DNA from: Candidatus Latescibacterota bacterium
Lineage (GTDB): Bacteria; Latescibacterota; MVCY01
Assembly: GCA_030608245.1 (NCBI GenBank)
Contig: JAUWEO010000014.1
Location: 1 to 15,003, forward strand
Length of the DNA stretch: 15,003 nucleotides
Direction: 5' to 3'
How positions within the stretch are numbered: position 1 is the stretch's first letter; every line of letters begins with the position of its first letter. Both the position numbers and the translations under genes were made by a program. A model generated the notes under the pieces. The model searched no databases. It was not told where the DNA came from and worked only from the letters and a program-made list of their open reading frames with translations. Shown in pieces: positions 1 to 7,475 of the stretch.

Positions 1-1160
1 AGTACACTGAGGCCAGAGAGGCCGTAGCCAAGGGATATTATCCCTACTTTATGCCTATCGAGTCCACCGATGGCACCGAAGTGATTGTAAGAGGCAAGAG
101 ATTAATCATGATCGGTTCCAATAACTACTTGGGACTGACCACCCACCCTAAGGTGAAAGAAGCGGCAATAGAGGCGATTAAGAGATACGGCAGCGGTTGC
201 ACCGGTTCCAGATTTCTCAACGGCACCCTGGACTTGCACGAAGAGCTGGAAGACAAGCTGGCGAAATTTATGGGCAAAGAGGCCGCTCTGGTGTTCAGCA
301 CAGGGTTTCAGACCAACCAAGGGACCATATCGACCGTGGTGGGTAAATCAGATGTGATCATCACCGACCGGGCCGACCACGCCAGCATCATCGACGGGTG
401 CCGGCTGGCCTATGGAGAGATGAAACGCTTTAAGCACAATGATATGAGCGATCTGGAGAAAGTACTCACCTCTTGCCCATCAGATTCTGGTAAACTCATC
501 GTTGTTGACGGCGTCTTCAGTATGGAAGGGGATATTGCCAATCTACCAGGGATTGTGGAATTGGCTAAGAAATATCAATGCCGGATAATGGTAGACGACG
601 CCCATTCTATTGGAGTTTTGGGAAAAGGTGGCAGGGGTACAGCCGAGCACTTTGGCTTGGAACAAGAAGTAGATATCATAATGGGAACATTCAGCAAGTC
701 CTTTGCCTCCATAGGTGGATTTATTGTTGGAAATGAGGTAGTTATAGATTACATAAAGCATAACTCCCGTGCCCTCATCTTTTCCGCCAGCATGCCTCCT
801 GCAGCGGTGGCAACCGTCATAGCCGCTCTGGATATCATCCGGACCGAGCCAGAGAGAAGAAAGCAGCTTTGGGAAAATACCCACAAGATGAGAAAGGGAT
901 TCCGGGAGATGGGGTTCGATACTGGCGAGAGCCAAACCCCTATTATTCCTATTATTATTGGCGACAGGATGAAGACTTTCCAGGCCTGGAAGATGCTTTT
1001 TGAACAAGGCATTTTTTCTAATCCCGCCATCACTCCCTCTGTTCCTCCGGGCAGGGATTTGCTCAGAACCAGCTACATGGCTACCCATATCCCAGAACAG
1101 TTGGACTGCGTGCTGGAAACCTTTTACAAGGTGGGACGGAAGATGGAGATACTTGAGTAA
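1..1160 (+). CDS. Serine palmitoyltransferase-like alpha-oxoamine synthase (PLP-dependent), 5' partial
   Basis: The reading frame is open to the left edge (first full codon at 3), so the gene begins outside the window. The ATG at 51 is internal: the codons before it read YPYF and join the expected family N-terminal region. Numbering from that Met, the protein shows the fold-type I hallmarks of the oxoamine synthase family: GSNNYLGL (22-29), a His that should stack on PLP (DRADHAS, H110), VDGVFSMEGD (152-161), the DDAHSIG motif (182-188) and the Schiff-base lysine in GTFSKSFAS (K216). Family enzymes condense an amino acid with an acyl-CoA or acyl-ACP and release CO2, giving a 3-keto amine. Overall wording is closest, from memory, to Bacteroidetes serine palmitoyltransferase-like proteins, which start sphingolipid synthesis. 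8-Amino-7-oxononanoate synthase (BioF) and glycine C-acetyltransferase (Kbl) remain alternatives, because no residue seen here fixes the substrate. The GNAT acyltransferase and SDR downstream favour a lipid role. Confidence 0.9.
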   Translation, partial: YTEAREAVAKGYYPYFMPIESTDGTEVIVRGKRLIMIGSNNYLGLTTHPKVKEAAIEAIKRYGSGCTGSRFLNGTLDLHEELEDKLAKFMGKEAALVFSTGFQTNQGTISTVVGKSDVIITDRADHASIIDGCRLAYGEMKRFKHNDMSDLEKVLTSCPSDSGKLIVVDGVFSMEGDIANLPGIVELAKKYQCRIMVDDAHSIGVLGKGGRGTAEHFGLEQEVDIIMGTFSKSFASIGGFIVGNEVVIDYIKHNSRALIFSASMPPAAVATVIAALDIIRTEPERRKQLWENTHKMRKGFREMGFDTGESQTPIIPIIIGDRMKTFQAWKMLFEQGIFSNPAITPSVPPGRDLLRTSYMATHIPEQLDCVLETFYKVGRKMEILE

Positions 1161-1613
1161 TTGCGTGAAACTGTAGTATTGCCAATCATTTCTTTTCTTG
1201 GTAAGATCTCAAAAGACTCCTTTAACCCCTACTCTCCCTTGTCTCCTTCCTTAAAAACAGAAGGGGGGTTTCGTTACCCGGCACATCCAGGTATCACAGA
1301 GAAAATCTATCAATTGCTTCTGGAGCTATGTCCCTGTTTTTTCCCTTGCATTTCTCCCTCTCCCTTATTATCTTTCAAATCAATCCATCCATAACTTAAT
1401 CGTATAGGATTTCCATTTTGGACGCAGATAGACGCAGATTATCAAGATTTCATATAAAGAACTAAGCTAGAAAATAGTTTTCTGCGAGCATCGGCGAAAA
1501 TCTGCGTCCCAATTTATTAGTTCAAGAATGGCATTGATGTAAACAGATAGAATCAAGTGTCATAGACCCTGTTCAAATCTGTCCAAGTCAATGCTGCTGA
1601 AAGGGACAGTGAG
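1161..1613. other. Gene-free stretch with pyrimidine-rich tract and a palindromic repeat
   Basis: No convincing gene lies in these 453 bases. The first part is pyrimidine-rich (for example around 1223-1255 and 1350-1375). A 77-codon frame beginning with TTG at 1161 has low-complexity Pro/Ser/Leu content and no ribosome site. An inverted repeat lies at 1420-1509 and is listed separately. No clear terminator hairpin with a T-run was found after the synthase gene. The promoter for the gene at 1614 is presumably here, but I could not pick a convincing -35/-10 pair. Confidence 0.7.
1420..1509. repeat. Imperfect palindromic repeat element (GGACGCAGAT arms)
   Basis: The left arm GGACGCAGAT (1420-1429) is the exact reverse complement of the right arm ATCTGCGTCC (1500-1509). 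Inside the left arm the 8-mer GACGCAGA repeats in tandem at 1421 and 1431. A second TCTGCG copy at 1481 mirrors it on the right side. From memory, CGCAGAT-type palindromes recur in intergenic spacers of many environmental bacterial genomes. This copy is therefore probably a dispersed miniature element or REP-like sequence, not a site private to this locus. No ORF, target duplication or T-run is associated with it. Confidence 0.6.
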
Positions 1614-2732
1614 TTGGCGCATGCATATGCACCGGGTCTGAAAGTGACCGAGAGGACTGTGATTCGAAAGCAGAGGAGACTTCCTCTGAAGGGTGAGGTT
1701 TTAGCTAAGGTAGGCGATAAAGTCACGGGGGAGACCATAGTAGCCAGAACCCAGATCCCTGGAGATGTTCAAACCCTCAATGTTGCCGGCCTTCTGGGCG
1801 TTCCCCCCGAGGATGTGGAAAAATGTATACTGAAGAAGCTGGGAGAGCCAATAGAAAGAGATGAGGTGATCGCCCAGACCAAAAGCTTCTTTGGACTTTT
1901 CTCTTCCACGGTAAAGGTGCCCGTCTCTGGTTCTATCGAAAACATCTCTTCTGTTACCGGACAGGCTATATTAAGAGAACCTCCCCGGCCCATTCAAATA
2001 GATGCCTACATAGATGGCAGGGTAGTGGAGCTGTTCAAGGCCGAGGGGTGCGCCGTGGAGACAACAGGTGTTTTCATCCAAGGTATATTTGGAATAGGAG
2101 GGGAGACGCGAGGTGAAGTCCTTCGAGTAGCCGACAAGCCCTCCGATGTCCTCTCGCCGGAAGAAATAGACAGTTCATGTCGAGGTAAGGTGTTAGTGGC
2201 AGGGGCACTGGTGACTGCCGAGGCCCTCGGAAAGGCAGCCGAGATGGGGGCAAAGGGAGTGGTGGTGGGAGGGATAGACGACAGAGACCTGAGGAAGTTT
2301 CTGGGCTACGATATAGGAGTTGCTATCACTGGCTCAGAGGAAAAAGGGATAACCCTGATTACAACTGAGGGATTTGGCCGAATGGAGATGGCAGAGAAGA
2401 CTTTTCGGCTGTTAGTCCGGTACTCCGGCCAGCGGGCATCGATAAACGGCGCTACCCAGATCAGGGCGGGGGTGATGAGACCCGAAGTGATCATCCCCTT
2501 GGACTCGGAAATAATGGGGGCCGAGGGACAGCAAGAGAGCGGAGGGTTGGAAATCGGCACCCAAGTGCGGATTATAAGAGAGCCCCACTTTGGAGCTCTG
2601 GGTAAAGTAGCCTCCTTGCCTCCAGAGCTGCAAGAGATAGAGACAGAAGCTAAGGTCAGGGTGGTGGAAGTGGAGCTGGAAAAGGGAGCAAGGGTGATCT
2701 TGCCCCGAGCCAATGTGGAGATGATCGAATGA
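1614..2732 (+). CDS. Conserved hypothetical protein: sandwich-barrel-like N-terminus, KOW-like C-terminus
   Basis: A 372-residue protein of unknown function without signal peptide or membrane segment, so probably cytoplasmic or peripheral. The TTG at 1614 gives an N-terminus MAHAYAPGLKV that I recall as the conserved start of this family. A GA-rich AAAGGGA lies about 8 bases upstream, and an in-frame stop at 1563 limits extension. Residues 24-60 (PLKGEVLAKVGDKVTGETIVA) and 78-140 have the G-V-x-x-G-D-x-V rhythm of biotinyl/lipoyl-like barrel-sandwich hybrid domains, apparently in two copies. Residues 155-300 form a Gly-rich alpha/beta region (GKVLVAGALVTAEALGKAAE at 191-210, then GAKGVVVGG). 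Residues 315-372 (GTQVRIIREPHFGALGKVAS) look like a KOW/SH3-like fold as in NusG C-termini. It lies 141 bases before the membrane gene cluster and may belong with it. The function is not known to me. Confidence 0.8.
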   Translation: MAHAYAPGLKVTERTVIRKQRRLPLKGEVLAKVGDKVTGETIVARTQIPGDVQTLNVAGLLGVPPEDVEKCILKKLGEPIERDEVIAQTKSFFGLFSSTVKVPVSGSIENISSVTGQAILREPPRPIQIDAYIDGRVVELFKAEGCAVETTGVFIQGIFGIGGETRGEVLRVADKPSDVLSPEEIDSSCRGKVLVAGALVTAEALGKAAEMGAKGVVVGGIDDRDLRKFLGYDIGVAITGSEEKGITLITTEGFGRMEMAEKTFRLLVRYSGQRASINGATQIRAGVMRPEVIIPLDSEIMGAEGQQESGGLEIGTQVRIIREPHFGALGKVASLPPELQEIETEAKVRVVEVELEKGARVILPRANVEMIE

Positions 2733-2873
2733 ATTGTCTAATTTAGAGTGGTTTCCCTTTATGGCAAGATCACGGCAGGAACCTTCTACGAGTCGATCAT
2801 AATTAGCTCTTTTGTAGTTTGATCCTGCAAATGGATTCCTTGCTAGAGAAACTCCAAACTAAGGGAGGTAAAT

Positions 2874-4040
2874 ATGAACCAAAGGAGAGCAGTTTTTTTA
2901 CTATTTTTGTCTATAGCCTTTTTCTTTGGAATAAGCACAGCCGCCCAGCAGAACGCCCCACCCGCTCCGCCTACCGAAGTTAAGGCCTTTGACAACCCCA
3001 ATGATGCCGGCGGCGGCATAACTATCACCTGGAACAAGTCCGCCGACGACGGCCAAGGCGAAAACGATGTCCTCGGCTACGAGATTCTCCGCTCGACAAC
3101 CAGTGGATCAGGCTATCAGAAAGTAGCCTCAGTTCTTGCTGGGGAGGAGAGCTATACTGACGGAGAGAATGTGGAGGACAAGGTACCTTACTACTATGTG
3201 GTGCGGGCAACCGATGCTGAGTTTTTCTCCGACTCGGCAGAGACTCTGCCTGCAGTGGCTAAACCGCAGTGGTTTAACACCAATAGAATAAGTATGTTGG
3301 TAGCGGTATTGCTCTTCTCCGGATTGGTCCTTTTGTTCATATCCTGGGCCAAGGGGGGACGCGAGCTTTATATCAGACCAATAGCCGGATTGGCAGCAGT
3401 GGACGAGGCAATAGGCAGGGCCACTGAGATGGGCAAACCTGTGCTGTTCATCCCCGGAATTATGGATATGGACAACATGCAAACCTTAGCCGGAATAACT
3501 ATCCTGAGAAGGGTGGCCCAAAAGGCAGCCGAATACGGGGCACCCTTGCTGGTGCCTACCTCCCGGTCTCTGGTTATGACCACCGCCCAGGAGGCGGTGA
3601 AAGAGGCCTATCTGGATGCTGGACGCCCCGATGCCTATGATCCTGACCGGATACGCTATCTCACTGACAACCAGTTCGGCTACGCCGCTGGGGTTGACGG
3701 CATAATGGTGCGGGAAAAACCCGCCGCTATCTTTTATATGGGCTGCTTCTACGCCGAGTCCTTGATCCTGGCAGAGACAGGCCACTCGGTGGGGGCGATA
3801 CAGATCGCCGGGACAGCGATGCCTGCTCAATTGCCGTTCTTTGTCACCGCCTGCGATTACACCCTGATCGGAGAGGAACTCTTCGCTGGCAGTGCCTATC
3901 TGTCCCGTGAACCACGCCTGCTGGGGAGTCTTAAAGGGCAGGATTTTGGTAAGGCTATCTTTATGCTTATCATCGTAGTAGGAATCATTTTGGAAAGCTT
4001 TGGAATCCATTTCTTGGATCAATGGCTTGCTACCGGCTGA
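2874..4040 (+). CDS. FN3-domain, membrane-anchored DUF6754-like protein
   Basis: A 388-residue protein. Its start is fixed by GGGAGGT at 2863-2869, a few bases before ATG. Residues 1-24 form a signal peptide (short Arg-rich n-region, Phe/Leu/Ile core, AA before QQ). Residues 31-128 match a fibronectin type III domain: PAPPTEVKA, ITITWNKS, YEILRST, and YYYVVRATD near the last strands. A transmembrane helix follows at about 138-158 and then a domain of some 200 residues (163-358) with VLFIPGIMDMDN, VPTSRSLVMTT and FYMGCFYAESLILAETGHS. A final helix lies at 359-377. By topology FN3 is outside and the large domain inside. The arrangement recalls proteins annotated as DUF6754, whose role is unknown. 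It heads the membrane gene cluster, so it probably nucleates a complex with the next three products. Confidence 0.8.
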   Translation: MNQRRAVFLLFLSIAFFFGISTAAQQNAPPAPPTEVKAFDNPNDAGGGITITWNKSADDGQGENDVLGYEILRSTTSGSGYQKVASVLAGEESYTDGENVEDKVPYYYVVRATDAEFFSDSAETLPAVAKPQWFNTNRISMLVAVLLFSGLVLLFISWAKGGRELYIRPIAGLAAVDEAIGRATEMGKPVLFIPGIMDMDNMQTLAGITILRRVAQKAAEYGAPLLVPTSRSLVMTTAQEAVKEAYLDAGRPDAYDPDRIRYLTDNQFGYAAGVDGIMVREKPAAIFYMGCFYAESLILAETGHSVGAIQIAGTAMPAQLPFFVTACDYTLIGEELFAGSAYLSREPRLLGSLKGQDFGKAIFMLIIVVGIILESFGIHFLDQWLATG

Positions 4041-4095
4041 AATGGACTTGTCCCCCTTGAAATAGAATCCACACCTTTTTTGTACCACAAGGGTG

Positions 4096-4159
4096 CAAAG
4101 ACACAAAGGAAATGAAATCAAGGGAACTGGTATCTAATCTTCGTGTCTTGGTGTCTTTG
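4096..4159. repeat. Imperfect palindromic repeat element (CAAAGACAC arms)
   Basis: CAAAGACAC at 4096-4104 is exactly inverted as GTGTCTTTG at 4151-4159. The right arm also carries a tandem degenerate copy (CGTGTCTTG at 4142-4150), and the left arm has CACAAAGG after its core. From memory, AAGACAC-type palindromes are widespread spacer repeats in environmental bacteria. It lies between two co-oriented genes of the membrane cluster and could fold in the transcript. No T-run follows, so it is not an obvious terminator. Confidence 0.55.
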
Positions 4160-4196
4160 TAGCTGAATCATCATTCTTAATCAGGAAGGAGGAATT

Positions 4197-4823
4197 ATGA
4201 GACGTCAGGTGCCGCTTATTATCACCTTTATCGCCGGAACGATAATGATAATTGCATATTTCATCCCCCGTGAGCCTTTTGGCGGACTTCGACAGCGCTT
4301 CAGCGTCTGGTTTCTTATTATCGCGGCCTTTGCGCTCATTCTGGGAATCGGCAACCTAATCAAGATCCACGGCAAGAGGATTTCCCGCCAGTCCGCTGGG
4401 TGGGGCTACAGTGTAGTGCTTTTGGTTGGGCTGGCGGCGATGTCGGTGTTGGGGATCGGTTGGGGCATTGAACGGAGCACCCCTTTCCACTATCTGTTCT
4501 GGAACATGCAAATTCCTTTGAGCGCAACGATGTTTGCCCTGTTGGCCTTCTTTGTCGCCTCCGCCTCTTATCGGGCATTCCGGATCCGGAGTTTCGAGGC
4601 CACATTGCTGTTGGCAGCCGCTGTCGTGGTGATGTTGGGCAGGGTTCCCCTGGGCAACCTTCTCTGGCCCAGACTTCCTGCTGTGGCTAACTGGATTATG
4701 ACCTTCCCCAACACCGCCGGCCAGAGGGCGATAATGATCGGAATAGCCTTAGGAGTCGTCTCCTCTTCGCTACGGATTATACTGGGAATCGAGAGGACCT
4801 ATCTGGGAGGAGGGCAGCAATGA
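4197..4823 (+). CDS. Hypothetical six-helix integral membrane protein
   Basis: A 208-residue protein of unknown function. It starts at an ATG preceded by a strong AGGAAGGAGG site a few bases upstream. Hydrophobic helices are visible at about 5-23, 36-56, 70-90, 105-125, 132-150 and 177-196. Short basic loops (GKRISRQ at 59-65, YRAFRIRSF at 125-133) suggest which ends face the cytoplasm. Polar features that may matter are WGIERSTPFHYLFWNMQIP (89-107) and the loop VPLGNLLWPRLP (150-161). No transporter or enzyme motif was recognised. Its stop codon overlaps the next start (ATGA), so the two products are probably made together. It follows the FN3/DUF6754-like gene after 156 bases that contain a palindromic repeat. 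Confidence 0.75.
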   Translation: MRRQVPLIITFIAGTIMIIAYFIPREPFGGLRQRFSVWFLIIAAFALILGIGNLIKIHGKRISRQSAGWGYSVVLLVGLAAMSVLGIGWGIERSTPFHYLFWNMQIPLSATMFALLAFFVASASYRAFRIRSFEATLLLAAAVVVMLGRVPLGNLLWPRLPAVANWIMTFPNTAGQRAIMIGIALGVVSSSLRIILGIERTYLGGGQQ

Positions 4824-5656
4824 GTGCGATAGAGAAGTTGAGAAACATTGACCGCCGGTTCATATTTATAGCTATCGCCCTGGCGGTCATAGTGCCCCTG
4901 CTATTCCCAATAGGTCTTCCTGTAACTGTAAGCCCCTCTGTCCAAAAGCTCTACGATGCCATAGAGGAATTGCCGCCCGGGTCGAAGGTGCTAATGTCCT
5001 TCGACTACGGCACCTCCACTATGCCGGAGGTCTATCCGATGAACTTAGCCGTAGCTCAACACTGTTTCTCTCGCGACTTGAAGGTGGTAGGAACGGTGCT
5101 CTGGCCTGAGGGGGTCTCTTTGGGACAAAATGCCCTGGAAATAGCGGCAGAAAAATACGGGAAGGTCTACGGCACTGATTATGTCAATCTGGGCTATAAG
5201 GTCGGGGGTATGGTGGTGATACAGGCTATAGGCAGAGATATCCGGGAGATATTCCCGGAAGATTTTCGGGGAACACCTATAGAGGAACTTCCTATAATGG
5301 AGGGAGTGCGGAATTTCGACAGATTCCGACTTGTAGTTACCTTCTCTGCTGGTGACCCTGGGGTGCGGGAGTGGGTGATGATTGCCCAGGCCAGGTATCA
5401 CAAAAAAGTGGGGGCGGGTTGTACCGCAGTCAGCGCTCCCGCCTTCTACCCCTATTTGGACACAGGACAACTGGTGGGACTGTTAGGGGGGATGAAAGGA
5501 GCTGCCGAGTATGAGAAGCTGCTCCAGTCGCAAGGCCCGGCAACTGCCGGTATGGACGCCCAGTCAGTCGCCCACGCTGTTATCATCTGTTTTATTCTCT
5601 TTGGTAATCTGGTTATGCTCATCACAAAAAGGAAAACAGAGAGGAGATCGCTATGA
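4820..5656 (+). CDS. Hypothetical bitopic membrane protein with large extracytoplasmic domain
   Basis: A 278-residue protein of unknown function. The ATG overlaps the previous stop by four bases (ATGA), with GGAGGAGGG just upstream inside the preceding gene. The N-terminus KLRNIDRRF is basic and is followed by a helix at about 14-33. The second helix is near 250-268, and the C-terminus KRKTERRSL is again basic. By the positive-inside rule, both ends are cytoplasmic and residues 35-248 are outside. That domain looks alpha/beta: KVLMSFDYGTSTMPEVYP (56-73), LKVVGTVLWPEG (87-98), YGTDYVNLGYKVGGMVVIQ (117-135), FRLVVTFSAGDPGVREWV and a Gly/Cys/Ala-rich stretch VGAGCTAVSAPAFYPYL. I recognise no catalytic motif. 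Coupling to both neighbours suggests a subunit of the same complex. Confidence 0.75.
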   Translation: MSAIEKLRNIDRRFIFIAIALAVIVPLLFPIGLPVTVSPSVQKLYDAIEELPPGSKVLMSFDYGTSTMPEVYPMNLAVAQHCFSRDLKVVGTVLWPEGVSLGQNALEIAAEKYGKVYGTDYVNLGYKVGGMVVIQAIGRDIREIFPEDFRGTPIEELPIMEGVRNFDRFRLVVTFSAGDPGVREWVMIAQARYHKKVGAGCTAVSAPAFYPYLDTGQLVGLLGGMKGAAEYEKLLQSQGPATAGMDAQSVAHAVIICFILFGNLVMLITKRKTERRSL

Positions 5657-6252
5657 CAACCTTAGGCGTGTGGATAGCAGCCCTGCTCACCCTCTGTATT
5701 CTCAGTTTCCTGTATAAGGACAATCCGTTCTACAAATTTGCTGAGCACCTGTTCGTAGGGGTGTCAGCCGGCTATGTCGTGGCGTTGACTTACCATAACA
5801 CCCTTATTCCCAATCTCTTTGTGCCCTTACTTAAGCAGGGAGACTATATATTGATCATCCCCCTGATCCTGGGAATTATGATGTTACTGCGGCTTTTTCC
5901 CAAGGTGGGTTGGATTTCCCGTTGGCCGTTGGCCTTTATTGTGGGAGTAACCGCTGGGTTTTGGCTGATTACCTATCTGCAGAGCAACGGCTTGGTTCAG
6001 ATTAGAGAAACCCTGCGACCATTTAACAGCCTTGGCAACATAGTCATAGCCATAGGAGTACTCACCGGGCTAACATACTTTTTCTTCTCCAAGGAACACA
6101 AGGGGGTATTCGGTAAAACCGCCAAGGTGGGTATATGGTTCTTGATGGTTACCTTCGGTGCCTCTTTTGGCTACACGGTTATGGCCAGGATCTCTTTGCT
6201 CATCGGAAGAATGCACTTTCTGCTCAGCGATTGGCTGGGGTTGATAAAGTGA
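5653..6252 (+). CDS. Hypothetical six-helix integral membrane protein
   Basis: A 199-residue protein of unknown function whose ATG overlaps the previous stop (ATGA), with GAGAGGAG immediately upstream. Hydrophobic helices are visible at about 4-20, 31-50, 64-82, 91-110, 126-146 and 157-186. Loops contain YKDNPFYKFAEH (21-32) and SKEHKGVFGKTAK (146-158). The latter is basic and probably cytoplasmic. It is not an evident paralogue of the six-helix protein encoded at 4197. It is the last of three translationally coupled membrane genes. The next gene starts 13 bases later with its own AGGAGG site, so it may be co-transcribed. Confidence 0.75.
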   Translation: MTTLGVWIAALLTLCILSFLYKDNPFYKFAEHLFVGVSAGYVVALTYHNTLIPNLFVPLLKQGDYILIIPLILGIMMLLRLFPKVGWISRWPLAFIVGVTAGFWLITYLQSNGLVQIRETLRPFNSLGNIVIAIGVLTGLTYFFFSKEHKGVFGKTAKVGIWFLMVTFGASFGYTVMARISLLIGRMHFLLSDWLGLIK

Positions 6253-6265
6253 GGAGGCGATTTCT

Positions 6266-7303
6266 ATGGGACGGACAATTGGATTTGTCATAATCGGCTG
6301 TGGCACAATCGCCCCTTGGCATGCCGATTCCATAGGAAGAATTGAAGGGGCGAAATTGGTTGCCGTCTCCGATGTGGTGGAGGAGGCCGCCCAAAAAATG
6401 GGCCAGAAATATCAGGCCGATTGGTACACCGACTACCAGAAGATGTTTGAACGAGAGGATCTCGATGTCGTCTGTGTTTTAACCCCAAGTGGGATGCGAA
6501 AAGATATCGTGCTGAAGGCAGCCGAGGCAGGCAAACATGTGGTGGTGGAAAAACCGATAGAAGTGACCTTAGAGAGAATCGACCAGATGATAGAGGCCTG
6601 CGAACAGGCAGGGCTTAAGTTGGCGGTGATCTTCCAGAACAGGTTTCTGCCCGCTGCCAGAAAGGTCAAAGAGGCAATGGAGTTGGGCAAGTTGGGCAAA
6701 CCAATCCTGGGCGATGCCTATGTCAAATGGTACCGTACTCAGGAGTACTACGATAGCGGTGGTTGGAGAGGCACCTGGAGATACGATGGGGGCGGAGCTT
6801 TGATGAATCAATCTGTTCACACCATCGACCTGTTGCTCTGGGTTATGGGGCCAGTGGAGGCTATTTCGGCTAAAATAGCCACTTTAGCCCATAAAATTGA
6901 AGTAGAAGACCTCGCTGTGGCCACCTTGCGATTTGCCAACGGCGCCCTGGGTGTAATCGAGGGTTCAACTGCTATTTCCCCAGGATTTTCTTCCCGCTTA
7001 GAGATCCACGGAGAAAACGGCAGCGTCATCCTTAAAGGGGAACAGGTGGTTGCCTGGGAGTTTGAAGATGACGAGCAAATCCCGCTGCCATTTCCAGCTA
7101 AGAAGGAAGCTCCGGGAGGTCAGGCAGACCCCACTAATTTCAGCACCGAAGGACATTACCAGCAACTTAAGGATATGGTAGACGCCGTGAAGACCGGCAG
7201 AGAACCCTTAGTAAACGGCCGAGAGGGCAGGGAAGCCGTGGAGTTGATCCAGGCGATCTACCGCTCAGCAAAGACCGGCAAAGAGGTTAGCCTGCCTTTG
7301 TGA
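6266..7303 (+). CDS. Gfo/Idh/MocA family NAD(P)-dependent oxidoreductase
   Basis: A 345-residue soluble enzyme, the usual length for the family. Its start has GAGGAGG about 10 bases upstream. The N-terminal Rossmann fold shows VIIGCGTIAPWHA (8-20), with the acidic residue D36 after the second strand (AVSDV) favouring NAD(H). The family signature EKPI is at 95-98, with K96 as the expected catalytic lysine. The C-terminal domain has GGGALMNQSVHTIDLL (175-190), where D188 and H185 sit at the usual substrate-binding positions. Members oxidise or reduce sugars, inositols and sugar nucleotides. The substrate cannot be read from the sequence. It begins 13 bases after the membrane cluster and may share its transcript. 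A short hairpin at 7311-7328 follows its stop. Whether it serves the envelope module or the lipid genes is open. Confidence 0.9.
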   Translation: MGRTIGFVIIGCGTIAPWHADSIGRIEGAKLVAVSDVVEEAAQKMGQKYQADWYTDYQKMFEREDLDVVCVLTPSGMRKDIVLKAAEAGKHVVVEKPIEVTLERIDQMIEACEQAGLKLAVIFQNRFLPAARKVKEAMELGKLGKPILGDAYVKWYRTQEYYDSGGWRGTWRYDGGGALMNQSVHTIDLLLWVMGPVEAISAKIATLAHKIEVEDLAVATLRFANGALGVIEGSTAISPGFSSRLEIHGENGSVILKGEQVVAWEFEDDEQIPLPFPAKKEAPGGQADPTNFSTEGHYQQLKDMVDAVKTGREPLVNGREGREAVELIQAIYRSAKTGKEVSLPL

Positions 7304-7310
7304 AGCAGGG

Positions 7311-7331
7311 GACGACGAAGGCGTCGTCTTT
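7311..7331 (+). terminator. Possible weak Rho-independent terminator after the Gfo/Idh/MocA gene
   Basis: GACGACG (7311-7317) pairs with CGTCGTC (7322-7328) around the loop AAGG, followed by only TTTAA. It lies 8 bases after the stop codon. The stem is short and the T-run poor, so termination may be partial. Confidence 0.4.
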
Positions 7332-7398
7332 AACTAATAGTGCTATTTCGCAATAATTTCTGTGGAATGAAGGATTGCAGGCACACATTCGTAAGGGC

Positions 7399-7475
7399 AG
7401 ACCCTTCGGGCTTGAGTCCTTCAGGACGAAGTCTATGTGTCTACCCCAATTGGGGCGCACCCGCAGGTGCGCCCC
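7399..7475. repeat. Two adjacent hairpins in the leader of the GNAT gene
   Basis: The first hairpin (7399-7434) has the right arm AGGACGAAGTCT pairing with GTCCT, TTC and AGAC across bulges. The second is perfect: GGGGCGCACC (7452-7461) and GGTGCGCCCC (7466-7475) with loop CGCA. GC-rich 'GGGGCGCACC' palindromes are, from memory, common dispersed spacer repeats. This one ends only five bases before the AGAGGCG ribosome site of the gene at 7492, so its folding may influence translation. No T-run follows it, so it does not look like a normal terminator. Confidence 0.6.

Noticed and set aside
543..1088. 181-codon minus-strand frame inside the synthase gene
   Set aside because: Antisense shadow of a well-supported enzyme gene; its sequence shows no family features.
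1161..1394. 77-codon + frame starting TTG after the synthase gene
   Set aside because: No ribosome site, low-complexity Pro/Ser/Leu composition from a pyrimidine-rich spacer, no family recognised.
2762..2777. Sigma-54-like TGGCAAGATCACGGCA upstream of the FN3/DUF6754-like gene
   Set aside because: GG and GC are correctly spaced, but the TT before GC is missing and no dyad array lies upstream; too weak to call.
3486..4121. 211-codon minus-strand frame opposite the DUF6754-like gene
   Set aside because: Antisense shadow; the + strand frame has a signal peptide, FN3 motifs and a strong ribosome site.
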